Source: SYLG01 sp965226945
GTDB lineage: Bacteria; Planctomycetota; Planctomycetia; Gemmatales; Gemmataceae
Assembly (NCBI GenBank): GCA_965226945.1
Contig: OZ245717.1
Coordinates: 2,976,001-3,040,000, forward strand
Direction of reading: 5' to 3'
DNA length: 64,000 bases
Positions within the stretch are counted from its first letter, which is position 1, and each line of letters begins with the position of its first letter. Below are positions 34,070 to 41,960 of the stretch, piece by piece. Made by a program: the position numbers and the translations under genes. Under the pieces are notes generated by a model. The model saw only the letters and a list, made by a program, of their open reading frames with translations. It had not been told where the DNA came from and made no database searches.

Positions 34070-34991
34070 GATCTGACTCCACGCGGACAATGCGACGACG
34101 AGGGCGATTGACCATCAATCCGTCCAGTTCGGCAGTGACCGTGCTCAATTGCGTGGCAATGGTCTGCCTCAAACCAGTCTGGTCCCTTAAAGCTTGTGGT
34201 GGAACGCCCTGGATCATTTGCCGGGTTTGTTCCACTAAGCGGTCCAGATCGGGACTGGAACCGATATTCAGGTGCTTGAACCGGTCCACGAATTCCAGAA
34301 GGTTGGTTACCACCGAGTCACGGAATACCTTGCGCTCCCCGTTTTCCCCCGATGCGAGCCTTTCGGTCAAATGCTCCACTAGCCCTACAAATTCGGCCAA
34401 GAAGGCCTGCTCTGCCAGTTCTACTGCCTCTCGGAATTTCTCCTGTACCCGGCACTGTTCCGCCCGATAGAGTTCGGGATCCAACCTCATCAAGTATTGA
34501 GGGGGCTGGATTTCCATAACGAACCAATCTAAATCAAAAAGCCCATTGACCGATTCTGGATAGTCTGCCGGATCGTAAAGCCTACCCAGTCGGCGTCGAG
34601 CATCCTCGCGAAGGTGGTTGTAATCATCTTGAAGTTCCCTGTTGGCCTCTTGGAGGGAGGCTTTGAGGTGGGACATCTGCTCATGAAACCGACGTAGGTC
34701 CAGGCGTGGTAATAGGCGAATGCCGTTTTCGACGTAGGGCAGAGTCGAATCCATCCAGGTTCTTCTGATTTGTGTTCGAATCCCCGAGATCTTTCTCATG
34801 ACCGAATGGGACTGATCCAAGATTTTCCTGGATGCAGTGATCATGCGAACGTCGAGCGTTTGCCTTGTACCAAGTTCCTCCTTTTGTTGGGCCGTTAGGC
34901 AACGAGTGATGCCCATCCATTGGATCGACAGTCGCACCGCTGCATATGTCCTGCTCAATTCATCTGCCGCGCGTTGGGTACTTTTTTCCAT
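34053..34991 (-). CDS. helical protein of unknown function next to AAA+ ATPase
   Basis: A 312-residue, almost entirely helical protein with long charged coiled-coil-prone stretches (HLKASLQEANRELQDDYNHL, and CRVQEKFREAVELAEQAFLA) and a basic end (NRPRRRIVRVE). The pattern recalls DUF3150-like proteins that accompany MoxR-type ATPases, but I cannot confirm it. ATG 34991 has AAGGAG eight bases upstream and is preferred over a longer frame to 35066. A hairpin with a U-tract ends 30 bases before the start. Confidence 0.65.
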   Translation of the reverse strand: MEKSTQRAADELSRTYAAVRLSIQWMGITRCLTAQQKEELGTRQTLDVRMITASRKILDQSHSVMRKISGIRTQIRRTWMDSTLPYVENGIRLLPRLDLRRFHEQMSHLKASLQEANRELQDDYNHLREDARRRLGRLYDPADYPESVNGLFDLDWFVMEIQPPQYLMRLDPELYRAEQCRVQEKFREAVELAEQAFLAEFVGLVEHLTERLASGENGERKVFRDSVVTNLLEFVDRFKHLNIGSSPDLDRLVEQTRQMIQGVPPQALRDQTGLRQTIATQLSTVTAELDGLMVNRPRRRIVRVESDHAPAN

Positions 34992-35009
34992 GTAAGTCTC
35001 CTTCTGATG

Positions 35010-35064
35010 AAAAAATAAAAAGGGCAGTCCTACCCTGGTAACCAATCCAAGGTCAGGCCTGCCC
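35010..35064 (-). terminator. hairpin and U-tract just upstream of the 312-residue gene
   Basis: On the minus strand GGGCAGGCCT pairs with AGGaCTGCCC-type sequence (outer pairs 35022-35027 with 35059-35064), followed by TTTTTATTTTTT. It looks like an intrinsic terminator of the AAA+ gene, yet the next ATG is only about 30 bases beyond it, leaving no room for a promoter. Confidence 0.6.
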
Positions 35065-35089
35065 AATGTGAAAATGTGTTTAGCGGCCC

Positions 35090-36556
35090 TTATCCTCGAT
35101 TCGAGGAATCGGCACTAGAAACTGACCGCCGCAGGGGTGAAGATTTAGTCGATCTCCCCTGGTAGATTCCCGGTTGATTCGCTGATAGGCATCGGCCCTG
35201 GGCCCATTGGCGGAGATGTTCCACCGATTCATGGGCGGTCTTTGCGACAGGAACGACCAATTGGGCTGCCTCTTTCAGTAGAATGTCGAGCAAAGAAGCC
35301 AGTCGACAACATGAGGTGATCTCTGCCCCTGTCCAATCCGTATCTGAAGGATGATCGTTTTCTTGGGGAAGGCTAAAACGTTGTTTTGCCAACTCCCACA
35401 CGGAATCCTTTTCCTTGCGGTCGGGCAGGTCGATGAAGAAAACTCCGTCAAACCTTTCTGCCCGAGTGAACTCCGGCGGGAGTTTGGAGATGTCGTTGGC
35501 GGTGACCACCACAAAGACATCAGAAGTCTTGTCGGCGAGCCAGGTCAGAAGAGTTCCGAAGACGCGGGTCGTCACACCGCTGTCCCCTTGGCCACCCACA
35601 CCGCTAAAACCCTTCTCTACTTCATCAATGAACAAAATGCATGGGCTCATCGCCTCAGCGATTTTGAGGGCTTGGCGGATGTTGGTTTCGCTTTGGCCCA
35701 CCAATGATCCCATTAGGGCACCAATGTCCAAATGGAGCAGCGGCCGGCCAGCTTCATTACCAAGGGCCTTGGCAAAGGCCGATTTGCCACATCCGGGAAC
35801 CGACAAAAGCACGATTCCCCGGGGCGGAACTAAGCCTGTGGCTTGAAGGGCTCTGGAGGCGAAGGATTTCAGAGCATCCAGGCCACCAAGATCCTGGAAT
35901 CGCTCATTGCCTTTATGAACTCTCACCAGGCCGTTCCGTGCCAAGGATTGAGCTTTGAGTTCAAAAACGGTGGCAGGTCGGATTTGGCCATGGCGTGCCA
36001 GGCTCAAGGCAAATGCCCCTTCTGCTTCTCCACGCGTCAATCCGGATGCTGCATCCAGGACCTGGCACTGAAGGAGATCAGGTAGCGGTCCACCATTCAG
36101 GTCTTCAGCAATCGCCGCCAACTGGCTCCGGTTTGGCAATTCATGGTCAATGACGACGAATTGCTTTTCCAGTTCCGTGGGGATTTGCAAAACCGGGGCC
36201 AAAATGATCAGGATGCTCCGTACCGCCTTACCCTCGTGTAAGCGATGACAAAGGGTTTGTATGATCTCCGGGTTGCCCAGGAATTTGTGAAAATTCCTTA
36301 GGACCAGAAGACGAGTGGTCGAGCCGTCTAACCCGGTACCTACAAGGTACCGGGCTGCGGAGAGGGGATCGTGGGGTTGGTCGAGCACTTGACCAGAGTA
36401 TTTAAAACCTTCGGCAACGGACCATGTGGTCGCTTGCCATTCCCTCGCTTTGGTCAGTTCCTGGATTTCCCGGATTGCCTCCTCCGGCTCATGAGTAACG
36501 ATCCAAATCCCAGAGAAAGCGGCGCAAATCAATTCAGATAGTTTTTCTTTCAGCAT
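35090..36556 (-). CDS. Ycf46-like AAA+ ATPase
   Basis: A 488-residue protein. The first 210 residues form a degenerate P-loop-like domain (GIWIVTHEPEEAIREIQELT), as in Ycf46-type proteins. The C-terminal AAA+ domain has Walker A VPGCGKSA (K258), Walker B CILFIDEVEKGF, a TANDIS sensor-1 segment, and RAERFD, which provides the arginine finger. A helical lid follows. Proteins of this type have been linked to stress or carbon regulation in cyanobacteria and plastids. ATG 36556 follows AGGAG; the longer frame to 36670 runs through a hairpin and is rejected. Partner genes are DUF2997 and DUF1257 upstream, the same association as in cyanobacteria. Confidence 0.85.
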   Translation of the reverse strand: MLKEKLSELICAAFSGIWIVTHEPEEAIREIQELTKAREWQATTWSVAEGFKYSGQVLDQPHDPLSAARYLVGTGLDGSTTRLLVLRNFHKFLGNPEIIQTLCHRLHEGKAVRSILIILAPVLQIPTELEKQFVVIDHELPNRSQLAAIAEDLNGGPLPDLLQCQVLDAASGLTRGEAEGAFALSLARHGQIRPATVFELKAQSLARNGLVRVHKGNERFQDLGGLDALKSFASRALQATGLVPPRGIVLLSVPGCGKSAFAKALGNEAGRPLLHLDIGALMGSLVGQSETNIRQALKIAEAMSPCILFIDEVEKGFSGVGGQGDSGVTTRVFGTLLTWLADKTSDVFVVVTANDISKLPPEFTRAERFDGVFFIDLPDRKEKDSVWELAKQRFSLPQENDHPSDTDWTGAEITSCCRLASLLDILLKEAAQLVVPVAKTAHESVEHLRQWAQGRCLSANQPGIYQGRSTKSSPLRRSVSSADSSNRG

Positions 36557-36583
36557 GGAATGCTCCTGGGGGTAGCTGGAATG

Positions 36584-36611
36584 AAAAAGGCCCCGGCGCA
36601 ATGCCGGGGCC
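36584..36611 (-). terminator. hairpin and U-tract just upstream of the AAA+ gene
   Basis: A perfect nine-pair stem, GGCCCCGGC with GCCGGGGCC (36589-36597, 36603-36611), and a five-base loop; on the minus strand TTTTT follows. It is a textbook intrinsic terminator between the DUF2997 stop and the AAA+ start, which comes 32 bases later. Confidence 0.75.
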
Positions 36612-36639
36612 AAAGGAGATAGGGAACCTGAATCTGATT

Positions 36640-36831
36640 TCAGAACACTTGCGTAACAGGTGAGTGGCATTGGGAAAACGCTTCTTCTGTCGGCGAATCC
36701 CGCAAAACCAGACCAAGGGAAGCCTGAAAAGCACGGGAAACATCACGGCAAGTCTCCCCAGAGAATCCCTGAGTCTTGAGTTGGATTTCCCCGGTGGGGG
36801 AAACGATGATTTCAATGGTTCCCTGGTTCAA
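36640..36831 (-). CDS. DUF2997 protein
   Basis: A 63-residue protein: GTIEIIVSPTGEIQLKTQGF, then SGETCRDVSRAFQASLG, the typical DUF2997 layout of two strands and a helix with a conserved Cys. The start is TTG 36831, supported by GGAGG seven bases upstream and by overlap with the preceding stop (TTGA). DUF2997, DUF1257 and an AAA+ ATPase form a conserved neighbourhood in cyanobacteria and some mobile elements; the function of the set is unknown. Confidence 0.85.
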   Translation of the reverse strand: MNQGTIEIIVSPTGEIQLKTQGFSGETCRDVSRAFQASLGLVLRDSPTEEAFSQCHSPVTQVF

Positions 36832-37046
36832 GAGAGAGCCTCCAACTCGATCCTTGTCCTTTCCACCTGACGCTCCATTCGGGAAACAGCCATGTGCGCT
36901 CTGCGCAGTTTGCCTTTCAGGCGCATAAGCCTGGATGACTCCCGATCCAGTCGTTCCTCAAGCCGATCGACCTCGTCTGATTGTCTGGGGATGGCTTTGG
37001 ATGGGGGGAAGTAAATCTTGCTGAAAGGAGGTATGGGATTTGTCAT
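36828..37046 (-). CDS. small coiled-coil protein
   Basis: A 72-residue protein beginning MTNPIPPFSKIYFPPSKAIP and continuing with a charged coiled-coil helix (DRLEERLDRESSRLMRLKGK). I do not know the family. ATG 37046 lies four bases after the DUF1257 stop and has GGGGG upstream; the longer frame to 37160 overlaps DUF1257 and is rejected. Its stop overlaps the TTG of DUF2997, so the three small genes are translationally coupled. Confidence 0.65.
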   Translation of the reverse strand: MTNPIPPFSKIYFPPSKAIPRQSDEVDRLEERLDRESSRLMRLKGKLRRAHMAVSRMERQVERTRIELEALS

Positions 37047-37050
37047 TGAG

Positions 37051-37416
37051 TTAGGCCCCCGCAACTTGGAATAAAAGACGGATAGAACCATCAGGTAGGG
37101 ATTGTTCTTGGACGGAATGGCCTTGCTTGCGGCCTTCCAGGATCGATTTTTCGACAGCATAGCGCTGAGTGAAATGATGGAGGTCTTCCTGATTTCCCCA
37201 GCGCCCTTGCCAGTTGTCGTAATGCAATGTCCCTGTTGTCAGGTCGATGACAACGGGAAATCGCCAAAAAGGCAAGTGGACAACGGTGCCCTCCACGTCC
37301 TTCTGAAAGACTTGGGCTTTGCCGTAAGTCGGCTCTTTCAGGCCAAGGACGTTGCAAGCGGTTTTGACCGCCTCAAAGTCACGGATCTGAGTTCGTATGG
37401 TCACCAAATGAGACAT
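37051..37416 (-). CDS. DUF1257 (Ycf35-like) protein
   Basis: A 121-residue DUF1257 protein: MSHLVTIRTQIRDFEAVKTA, FWRFPVVIDLTTGTLHYDNW, and WGNQEDLHHFTQRYAVEK, all characteristic of the Ycf35 family of plastids and cyanobacteria. No activity is established. It is the first gene of the module. The ATG at 37414-37416 has GGAG about ten bases upstream; a hairpin with a U-tract ends 25 bases before it, and a repeated promoter-like element lies further upstream. Confidence 0.9.
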   Translation of the reverse strand: MSHLVTIRTQIRDFEAVKTACNVLGLKEPTYGKAQVFQKDVEGTVVHLPFWRFPVVIDLTTGTLHYDNWQGRWGNQEDLHHFTQRYAVEKSILEGRKQGHSVQEQSLPDGSIRLLFQVAGA

Positions 37417-37436
37417 GATTCTGTCTTCTCCACAGA

Positions 37437-37470
37437 GAAAAGGCCTGGACCCATCAAAAAAGACCAGGCC
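37437..37470 (-). promoter_or_regulatory. leader hairpin with U-tract before DUF1257
   Basis: GGCCTGG pairs with CCAGGCC (37442-37448, 37464-37470); on the minus strand TTTT follows, then the ribosome binding site and ATG. As no gene precedes it closely, it lies in the 5' leader and could act as an attenuator of the DUF1257 operon. Confidence 0.55.
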
Positions 37471-37487
37471 AAGAGGGATAAGTCCCG

Positions 37488-37523
37488 CTCATATATAATG
37501 ACACGATTTTTATCTGGATTTAG
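37488..37523 (-). promoter_or_regulatory. promoter-like 36-base repeat, copy A
   Basis: On the minus strand this reads CTAAATCCAGATAAAAATCG, then TGTCATTATATATGAG. A very similar 36-base copy occurs at 38078-38113. TCATTATA contains a -10-like TATA stretch. This copy would start transcription about 60-70 bases before the DUF1257 ATG, ahead of the leader hairpin. Confidence 0.45.
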
Positions 37524-37577
37524 GATGATTAATCATAACCACTAAATTCACCTAATTAGTTATTAATACATTATAAA

Positions 37578-37772
37578 CTATCTTGACAGCGTAATCGAAA
37601 CTTCTTTAGTGGTTGGATAGGATTCCAAGACGTGCTTGATGGCGTGAGCGATTTTTTGGTCGAATGCTTTGCTGTTGGTGATTCGGCGAATGGCGAGGGA
37701 TCGCTTCGAAGACAATCCTACAGGTATCAAAAGGGAAACATGGATTTCATCAAAGAGAACGGTTTTGGTCAT
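37578..37772 (-). CDS. small island protein of unknown function
   Basis: A 64-residue protein: MTKTVLFDEIHVSLLIPVGL, then SSKRSLAIRRITNSKAFDQK and a final strand. ATG 37772 follows CGGAG. It lies upstream of the DUF1257 operon with 160 A/T-rich bases in between. The family is unknown to me; the good start signal and mixed alpha/beta pattern support a real gene. Confidence 0.55.
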   Translation of the reverse strand: MTKTVLFDEIHVSLLIPVGLSSKRSLAIRRITNSKAFDQKIAHAIKHVLESYPTTKEVSITLSR

Positions 37773-38240
37773 AAGCAACTCCGGGATAGGGTGTTGTAAG
37801 TAGCAGATCGTAACGGCAACGACCCAGCAATTGTTTTGCGTGCGCCAACAAAGCGTTCGGATCGGCTTTGGCAAGACTCGTCAGTGAAATGGATCATCGC
37901 ATAAACCGGAATTCGGCAAATCAACTCGGTTTCCGCCGGCCAGATATCGGAGCCGACAATGACAGCGGCAGGCCTTTGGAACAAATTTCCAGAGATACGA
38001 ACAACACAGGCAACTCGCGCAACCAGGATGCCCGATATCGAAAAACCGAAATGGACCTAAAAAGACAACGATCCATTCTCATTTATAATGACGTAATATT
38101 GATTTGGATTTAGGGAGAATGGGCAGAGGCCAATCTGACCGATCTCGGGGGTGAATTGATACCAAAAGTCAGTTAAGTTATTTTTGGGACGACGATTGAA
38201 CCAGGGGAGGTCCAATCCCAAGGAATTTGCGTCCGTAAAT
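37773..38240. other. stretch with decayed minus-strand coding and repeat copy B
   Basis: No intact gene is visible. On the minus strand a frame reading SLAKADPNALLAHAKQLLGR then CRYDLLLTTPYPG overlaps the start of the 64-residue gene but has a stop just upstream and no start codon, so it looks like the end of a broken or frameshifted gene. Copy B of the promoter-like repeat is at 38078-38113. A short minus-strand frame from 38287 could encode a 76-residue protein, but its start overlaps the next gene. Confidence 0.45.
38078..38113 (-). repeat. promoter-like 36-base repeat, copy B
   Basis: The minus strand reads CTAAATCCAAATCAATATTA, then CGTCATTATAAATGAG; it matches copy A except at about eight positions. 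The shared part is strongest at both ends (CTAAATCCA and TCATTATA). Confidence 0.6.
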
Positions 38241-39074
38241 TTAAGGGCTGAAAAAACCGCACCGTAATAGCCGCCATGTTTCGGCAATAATAAAGGCTAA
38301 TATTGTTGACACAACAATAAACAATAATTGTCTTCTCGAAACATGCCAAAGAAACCGAGATGCCTTGGTTGTGGATGTTGTCATCACATTTGAACGGTAT
38401 CTTTGTCCCGATTCCGCTATCCATTCAGAATTCTTGGGAAGAATCTTGCTCGGGCTGTCTGCATATTCCACCAGGGCCATACCCGCTTCGCCTTCGATCC
38501 GAAATTTGCATTGCCATCTCCGCCCAGCAGGAAGACTCATGCAAATGCCAGATGCCAAAGATAGAATCTCCTTCCCGGTTAGGTCTTCTGATCCAGGCAG
38601 ACTTAGTCGTTTTTCGCGCAAAACGGTGGAAATCAACATCGGGTCGACTCGCGCAGGCGGCAAACTTAGATCAATTTCTAGATCCGGTGGCTCTGGAGTT
38701 GGACACGACTGTTGTGCGTTGGCAAGAGCATTCGAGAAAACTGGTCCGGAGACAATCCCTTCTAAGTCGCAAGGCTCCGTTTGATCGAGGCGCAATCCGG
38801 CAACGACCATGATAAACCGACCGGGTCGACCAAACGAATCATAGCCGCCATTGCCAAATCGATAAGCAAATACGAGATCCTCTCCAATTGCGGCAAAACC
38901 ACCTAAAATAGTGGAGCTGGCGAGTCGATTGGGATCTTCCGGCCGATCGAGCCCAGCTACTTCATAGTAGAGTTTGTTAAGCAATTTCATATCGAAACCG
39001 CTTGAGCGCCAAGTCCAATATGCGCCATCTATCGTAAGATAAGATGGATCGAAAAGTGCGAAGTGAATCTTCAT
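38241..39074 (-). CDS. GTPase-associated protein with C-terminal membrane anchor (GAP1-like?)
   Basis: A 277-residue protein ending in a membrane segment (about 245-265, LLFIVVSTILAFIIAETW) and a short basic tail. The N-terminal 130 residues contain LASSTILGGFAAIGEDLVFA and GGYDSFGRPGRFIMVVAGL. The LASS and GRPG...F features recall the N-terminal domain of GTPase-associated protein 1 (GAP1-N), found beside GTPases in proposed conflict systems; this match is by eye and uncertain. It follows the zinc-ribbon GTPase gene by 60 bases, in the same direction. The start is ATG 39074. Confidence 0.6.
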   Translation of the reverse strand: MKIHFALFDPSYLTIDGAYWTWRSSGFDMKLLNKLYYEVAGLDRPEDPNRLASSTILGGFAAIGEDLVFAYRFGNGGYDSFGRPGRFIMVVAGLRLDQTEPCDLEGIVSGPVFSNALANAQQSCPTPEPPDLEIDLSLPPARVDPMLISTVLREKRLSLPGSEDLTGKEILSLASGICMSLPAGRRWQCKFRIEGEAGMALVEYADSPSKILPKNSEWIAESGQRYRSNVMTTSTTKASRFLWHVSRRQLLFIVVSTILAFIIAETWRLLRCGFFSP

Positions 39075-39134
39075 TTTGACTGGATAATTGTTAAAGAAAA
39101 GTATGAGAGTTGAACATCGGCATGTAATTTTCCC

Positions 39135-40568
39135 TCATGGTATCTCGGACCACGTTTCCACACTGTGCTTATTAGATACGCTTGACATTTCATACACTGA
39201 AAAGAAATAGTTTGCCGACTCGCCTTGATTTAAATAAAAATCTCTATACTGCCTTTCTACTATAATGCCGTTTTCCGTGACTCTTGCCCATACCCTTATT
39301 TTTCCGACAGCTCCATCGTTTCGAATCGTGCCAAATGCCTCAACCCCATGATCCAGCCCAAACGTACGGCGCACATCACGGTTTTCCTTTCTCAGAAAAG
39401 CGGCGACGGGGCGTGTTGGTCTGCCAAAAATCGCCGATCCCAGAAAACAACCTCCTCCCAAAAGGATGGCAGCAACAAGCCCGATAAGTTGTTCTTTCCC
39501 AGCAACGAATTTCCTGATTTCGGCGTGAAATTCTTGCCAAAAATCCCCTTGTGGATGGGAAGGCTGGCTGGTTACGACCTGCAAAGCGGCTTGCTGCTGC
39601 GCAAGGACTATGGAAGTTTCGGCTTCTTTGTCAAATTCTTTCTTTGTGTCCTCAATTTGAGCTGTCAACCAAATGATAAGGTTGCTTAGGCCTACGGATT
39701 TAAATCCTTGTTTCGGGATCCGGCGAGGTTTCTGGCCTTTCTCAACCGCTACCGTTGTTTCTCCGACTGCGGCCACTGGAAATACGCTGACAGATTTTTC
39801 GCGAATATGAGCGTTAAATGCATAGGGAATCACCTGGGCAATCAAATTTTCCCAGCCCCCGCATTTCTTTGCAGACTGCAGATACTGATCCGCCTGTGTT
39901 AGCACTAAGCAAATTCGCTTGGGGTGCCCGCCTGCTAACGAGTAATCTAGAGCCGATTTGAGAAAGGCTTCGTTGACGATTCTCCGATTGGCATCGTCGT
40001 GTCCGATGAAATCCTTCAAGTTCACCAAGAATAGGAAGATATCCGCCCCCCTACAGTATTCCGCCAAGGGCCTAAGATGCGACGGGAGCGATTCAATTGA
40101 CTGAATTTCGTCATCCCCGAACAGCAGACGCATGTCCTGGCCGGCCGCATCAATGAGGCGCATCTCACCATCAAATTTTCCGGCGATTTCTAATTTCCAT
40201 TTCAATTCAAATAGCTCGCCCGGAGCAGTCGATGGCGGCCATTGACCCGACTGCAGGATTTGCCAAACGCGTTCAACATATTTGAGTGTTCTTGCTCCTT
40301 GAGGATCCATCCGCAGGCTCGACGAGTCTGTCGTGCTCAGCCGTTTCGCCAATGTGGTTACCAAAACGGTCTTGCCCGAACCTTCTGTCCCAATAATGGC
40401 AACCAGTGGTTTTGGGGATGAACGAGGAGTAGGCTTTGGTTCCAAAGTCATTTCGCATTGTTGACAATGAACGATCTCGGGAGTTGCCGTCGCGGCAATA
40501 ACCTGCCTCGTCTTGCAATTGGGACATGTTCGATGAAATTGAGGACGGTCGTTTAGTGAATGGGTCAC
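39135..40568 (-). CDS. zinc-ribbon GTPase with C-terminal membrane segment
   Basis: A 477-residue protein. A zinc ribbon (C15, C18, C35, C38) precedes a P-loop GTPase domain: G1 GTEGSGKT at 60-67, a G3-like LIDAAGQDMR, and LVLTQADQ in place of NKxD. A membrane segment follows at about 370-390 (LIGLVAAILLGGGCFLGSAI), then a domain of about 80 residues that should lie outside the cytoplasm. GTG 40568 overlaps the preceding stop (GTGA) and has GGGGG upstream, which fixes the start. It forms a coupled unit with the dynamin-like GTPase before it. Confidence 0.78.
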   Translation of the reverse strand: MTHSLNDRPQFHRTCPNCKTRQVIAATATPEIVHCQQCEMTLEPKPTPRSSPKPLVAIIGTEGSGKTVLVTTLAKRLSTTDSSSLRMDPQGARTLKYVERVWQILQSGQWPPSTAPGELFELKWKLEIAGKFDGEMRLIDAAGQDMRLLFGDDEIQSIESLPSHLRPLAEYCRGADIFLFLVNLKDFIGHDDANRRIVNEAFLKSALDYSLAGGHPKRICLVLTQADQYLQSAKKCGGWENLIAQVIPYAFNAHIREKSVSVFPVAAVGETTVAVEKGQKPRRIPKQGFKSVGLSNLIIWLTAQIEDTKKEFDKEAETSIVLAQQQAALQVVTSQPSHPQGDFWQEFHAEIRKFVAGKEQLIGLVAAILLGGGCFLGSAIFGRPTRPVAAFLRKENRDVRRTFGLDHGVEAFGTIRNDGAVGKIRVWARVTENGIIVERQYRDFYLNQGESANYFFSVYEMSSVSNKHSVETWSEIP

Positions 40569-41692
40569 TCGTGTACCCCCAATTCCCTGGACAGGCGAAT
40601 TTTGAAAGGGTTTCCTGAAACGCAGTCGAGCCAACGACCCCAACTATCTGGTCGCCAAAGGGTTCTACCAGGACCGCGTCGAATTCGTCTTTGCTCGCCG
40701 CACCAGGCGCCCAGATCCGCCGCGATTTGGTGCAAGCGTTCTTCAATGTCGACGATTCGTCCCGAGAAGCTGGTGAGTTCGCGAAGCCGACGTTCCAACA
40801 GTGTGATCCCCGCTGCCTCCAAACCCGACAAGTCCCCAGCCTTACGGGCACGTAAGCCCATTAACCCTGAAACAAAGTGAAATCGCGGGATCCTGGATGG
40901 AAACATTGACGAAAACCGTTTCTTAAATCTCTCCTTATCGGACGGTTCCCAGTCTTCAGAACCCGTGACGACAATGTCATCGCACACCTCACCAAAAAAC
41001 TGCTCGTGAAACAACTTTTCCCTTTTGCCGATGCCTTGGTCCGCCAGCACGACCCAAAAGACTTGGGCCACCTCCTCTTGTAAATACCGCTTGAGTGAAA
41101 CCTCATGACTTCCCCCGGCCTCAGCGCTCTGCAGGGCTCCAAATCCAGGTGTGTCCGCAATTACCAGCCCTTCCTCTAAAAGTTGGACAGGTACTTCGAC
41201 TACAATTTTGCGAACCTCCCGGTTTTGAGACTCTCCCGCATCATCTACCACCGCTGCCAATCGTTCTTGAATGGTCGCCATATTCTCGCAACGCCATGTG
41301 GATCGTGTCATGCTGCGCGAATGATGGACCACTACCCGTGAATTTTTCCCATAGGAAAACTCAATCGGGACTGGTGTGCATGGACCATTTCGACGGGGTG
41401 CTAAATCTGACCCGAGCAGTGCGTTCAACAGTGTGGATTTGCCGACATTGGAAAGTCCGACGACCGCGACAATATACCGATCTGAGGCAATCAAAAGACG
41501 TTGACGAAGAGCTGCAACTGCTTGACCCGCTTCCGTCAGGACCGCCCGCACCTCGCCATTTGATTGATAATCAGCCGATTCACAAAGCAACATGAGGAAC
41601 TCGTCAACGATGGCAATCAACTCCCCTTGCCTGTTTTTCTCCAAGCCTTCTCTCCCGAGGGTTTCGTACGGAGTCTTTTTGCGCGAGGGCAC
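40565..41692 (-). CDS. dynamin/Era-like GTPase
   Basis: A 375-residue GTPase. G1 is GLSNVGKS (79-86), preceded by a helical region; G3 is DTPGFGA in LVIADTPGFGALQSAEAGGS; VTGSEDW stands near the G4 position and lacks the normal NKxD. The C-terminal part is helical (LLERRLRELTSFSGRIVDIE) and basic. No membrane segment is seen. Paired dynamin-like GTPases occur in membrane remodelling and phage-defence loci. It starts two bases after the C-terminal fragment of the IS-split GTPase and overlaps the zinc-ribbon GTPase gene by 4 bases. Confidence 0.8.
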   Translation of the reverse strand: MPSRKKTPYETLGREGLEKNRQGELIAIVDEFLMLLCESADYQSNGEVRAVLTEAGQAVAALRQRLLIASDRYIVAVVGLSNVGKSTLLNALLGSDLAPRRNGPCTPVPIEFSYGKNSRVVVHHSRSMTRSTWRCENMATIQERLAAVVDDAGESQNREVRKIVVEVPVQLLEEGLVIADTPGFGALQSAEAGGSHEVSLKRYLQEEVAQVFWVVLADQGIGKREKLFHEQFFGEVCDDIVVTGSEDWEPSDKERFKKRFSSMFPSRIPRFHFVSGLMGLRARKAGDLSGLEAAGITLLERRLRELTSFSGRIVDIEERLHQIAADLGAWCGEQRRIRRGPGRTLWRPDSWGRWLDCVSGNPFKIRLSRELGVHE

Positions 41693-41693
41693 C

Positions 41694-41954
41694 TTAGGAA
41701 GAGTATTGCGCCAGCAGGGACCGCATTTTCTCGTTAACGCCTTCGAGACGTGCTATCTCGGGTCCACTGGGTCTGCGCTCAGAGGCATTAGTCAATACGG
41801 TTTCAATTTGAATGACTTGCCGGTCCATGCGAAGCCGGATCTCTTCCGCGATCGCCTTTCCCATGTTGCGGATGGCTTGGATGCGTTCTGTTTGAAGTTG
41901 TCGAAAGATCTTATCCAGTTGATCTTCACAGGCGTCCAGCAATTTGTCCTTCAT
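41694..41954 (-). CDS. C-terminal fragment of the IS-split dynamin-like GTPase
   Basis: An 86-codon frame (MKDKLLDACEDQLDKIFRQL to the end) that is the missing C-terminus of the dynamin-like gene at 43272-44914. Without the IS and one target copy, the upstream frame reads through SWRLSKLK into this sequence without a shift. Its ATG encodes an internal Met of the original protein that by chance lies at the insertion point. It is helical, like the C-terminal bundle of bacterial dynamins. Whether it is now translated separately is unknown; no ribosome binding site is evident inside the IS end. Confidence 0.8.
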   Translation of the reverse strand: MKDKLLDACEDQLDKIFRQLQTERIQAIRNMGKAIAEEIRLRMDRQVIQIETVLTNASERRPSGPEIARLEGVNEKMRSLLAQYSS

Positions 41955-41960
41955 CTTGAG

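Noticed and set aside
41694..41954. The 86-codon frame as an independent GTPase partner gene
   Set aside because: The ISL3 target duplication shows that it joins the upstream dynamin-like frame without a shift, so it is a fragment of that gene.
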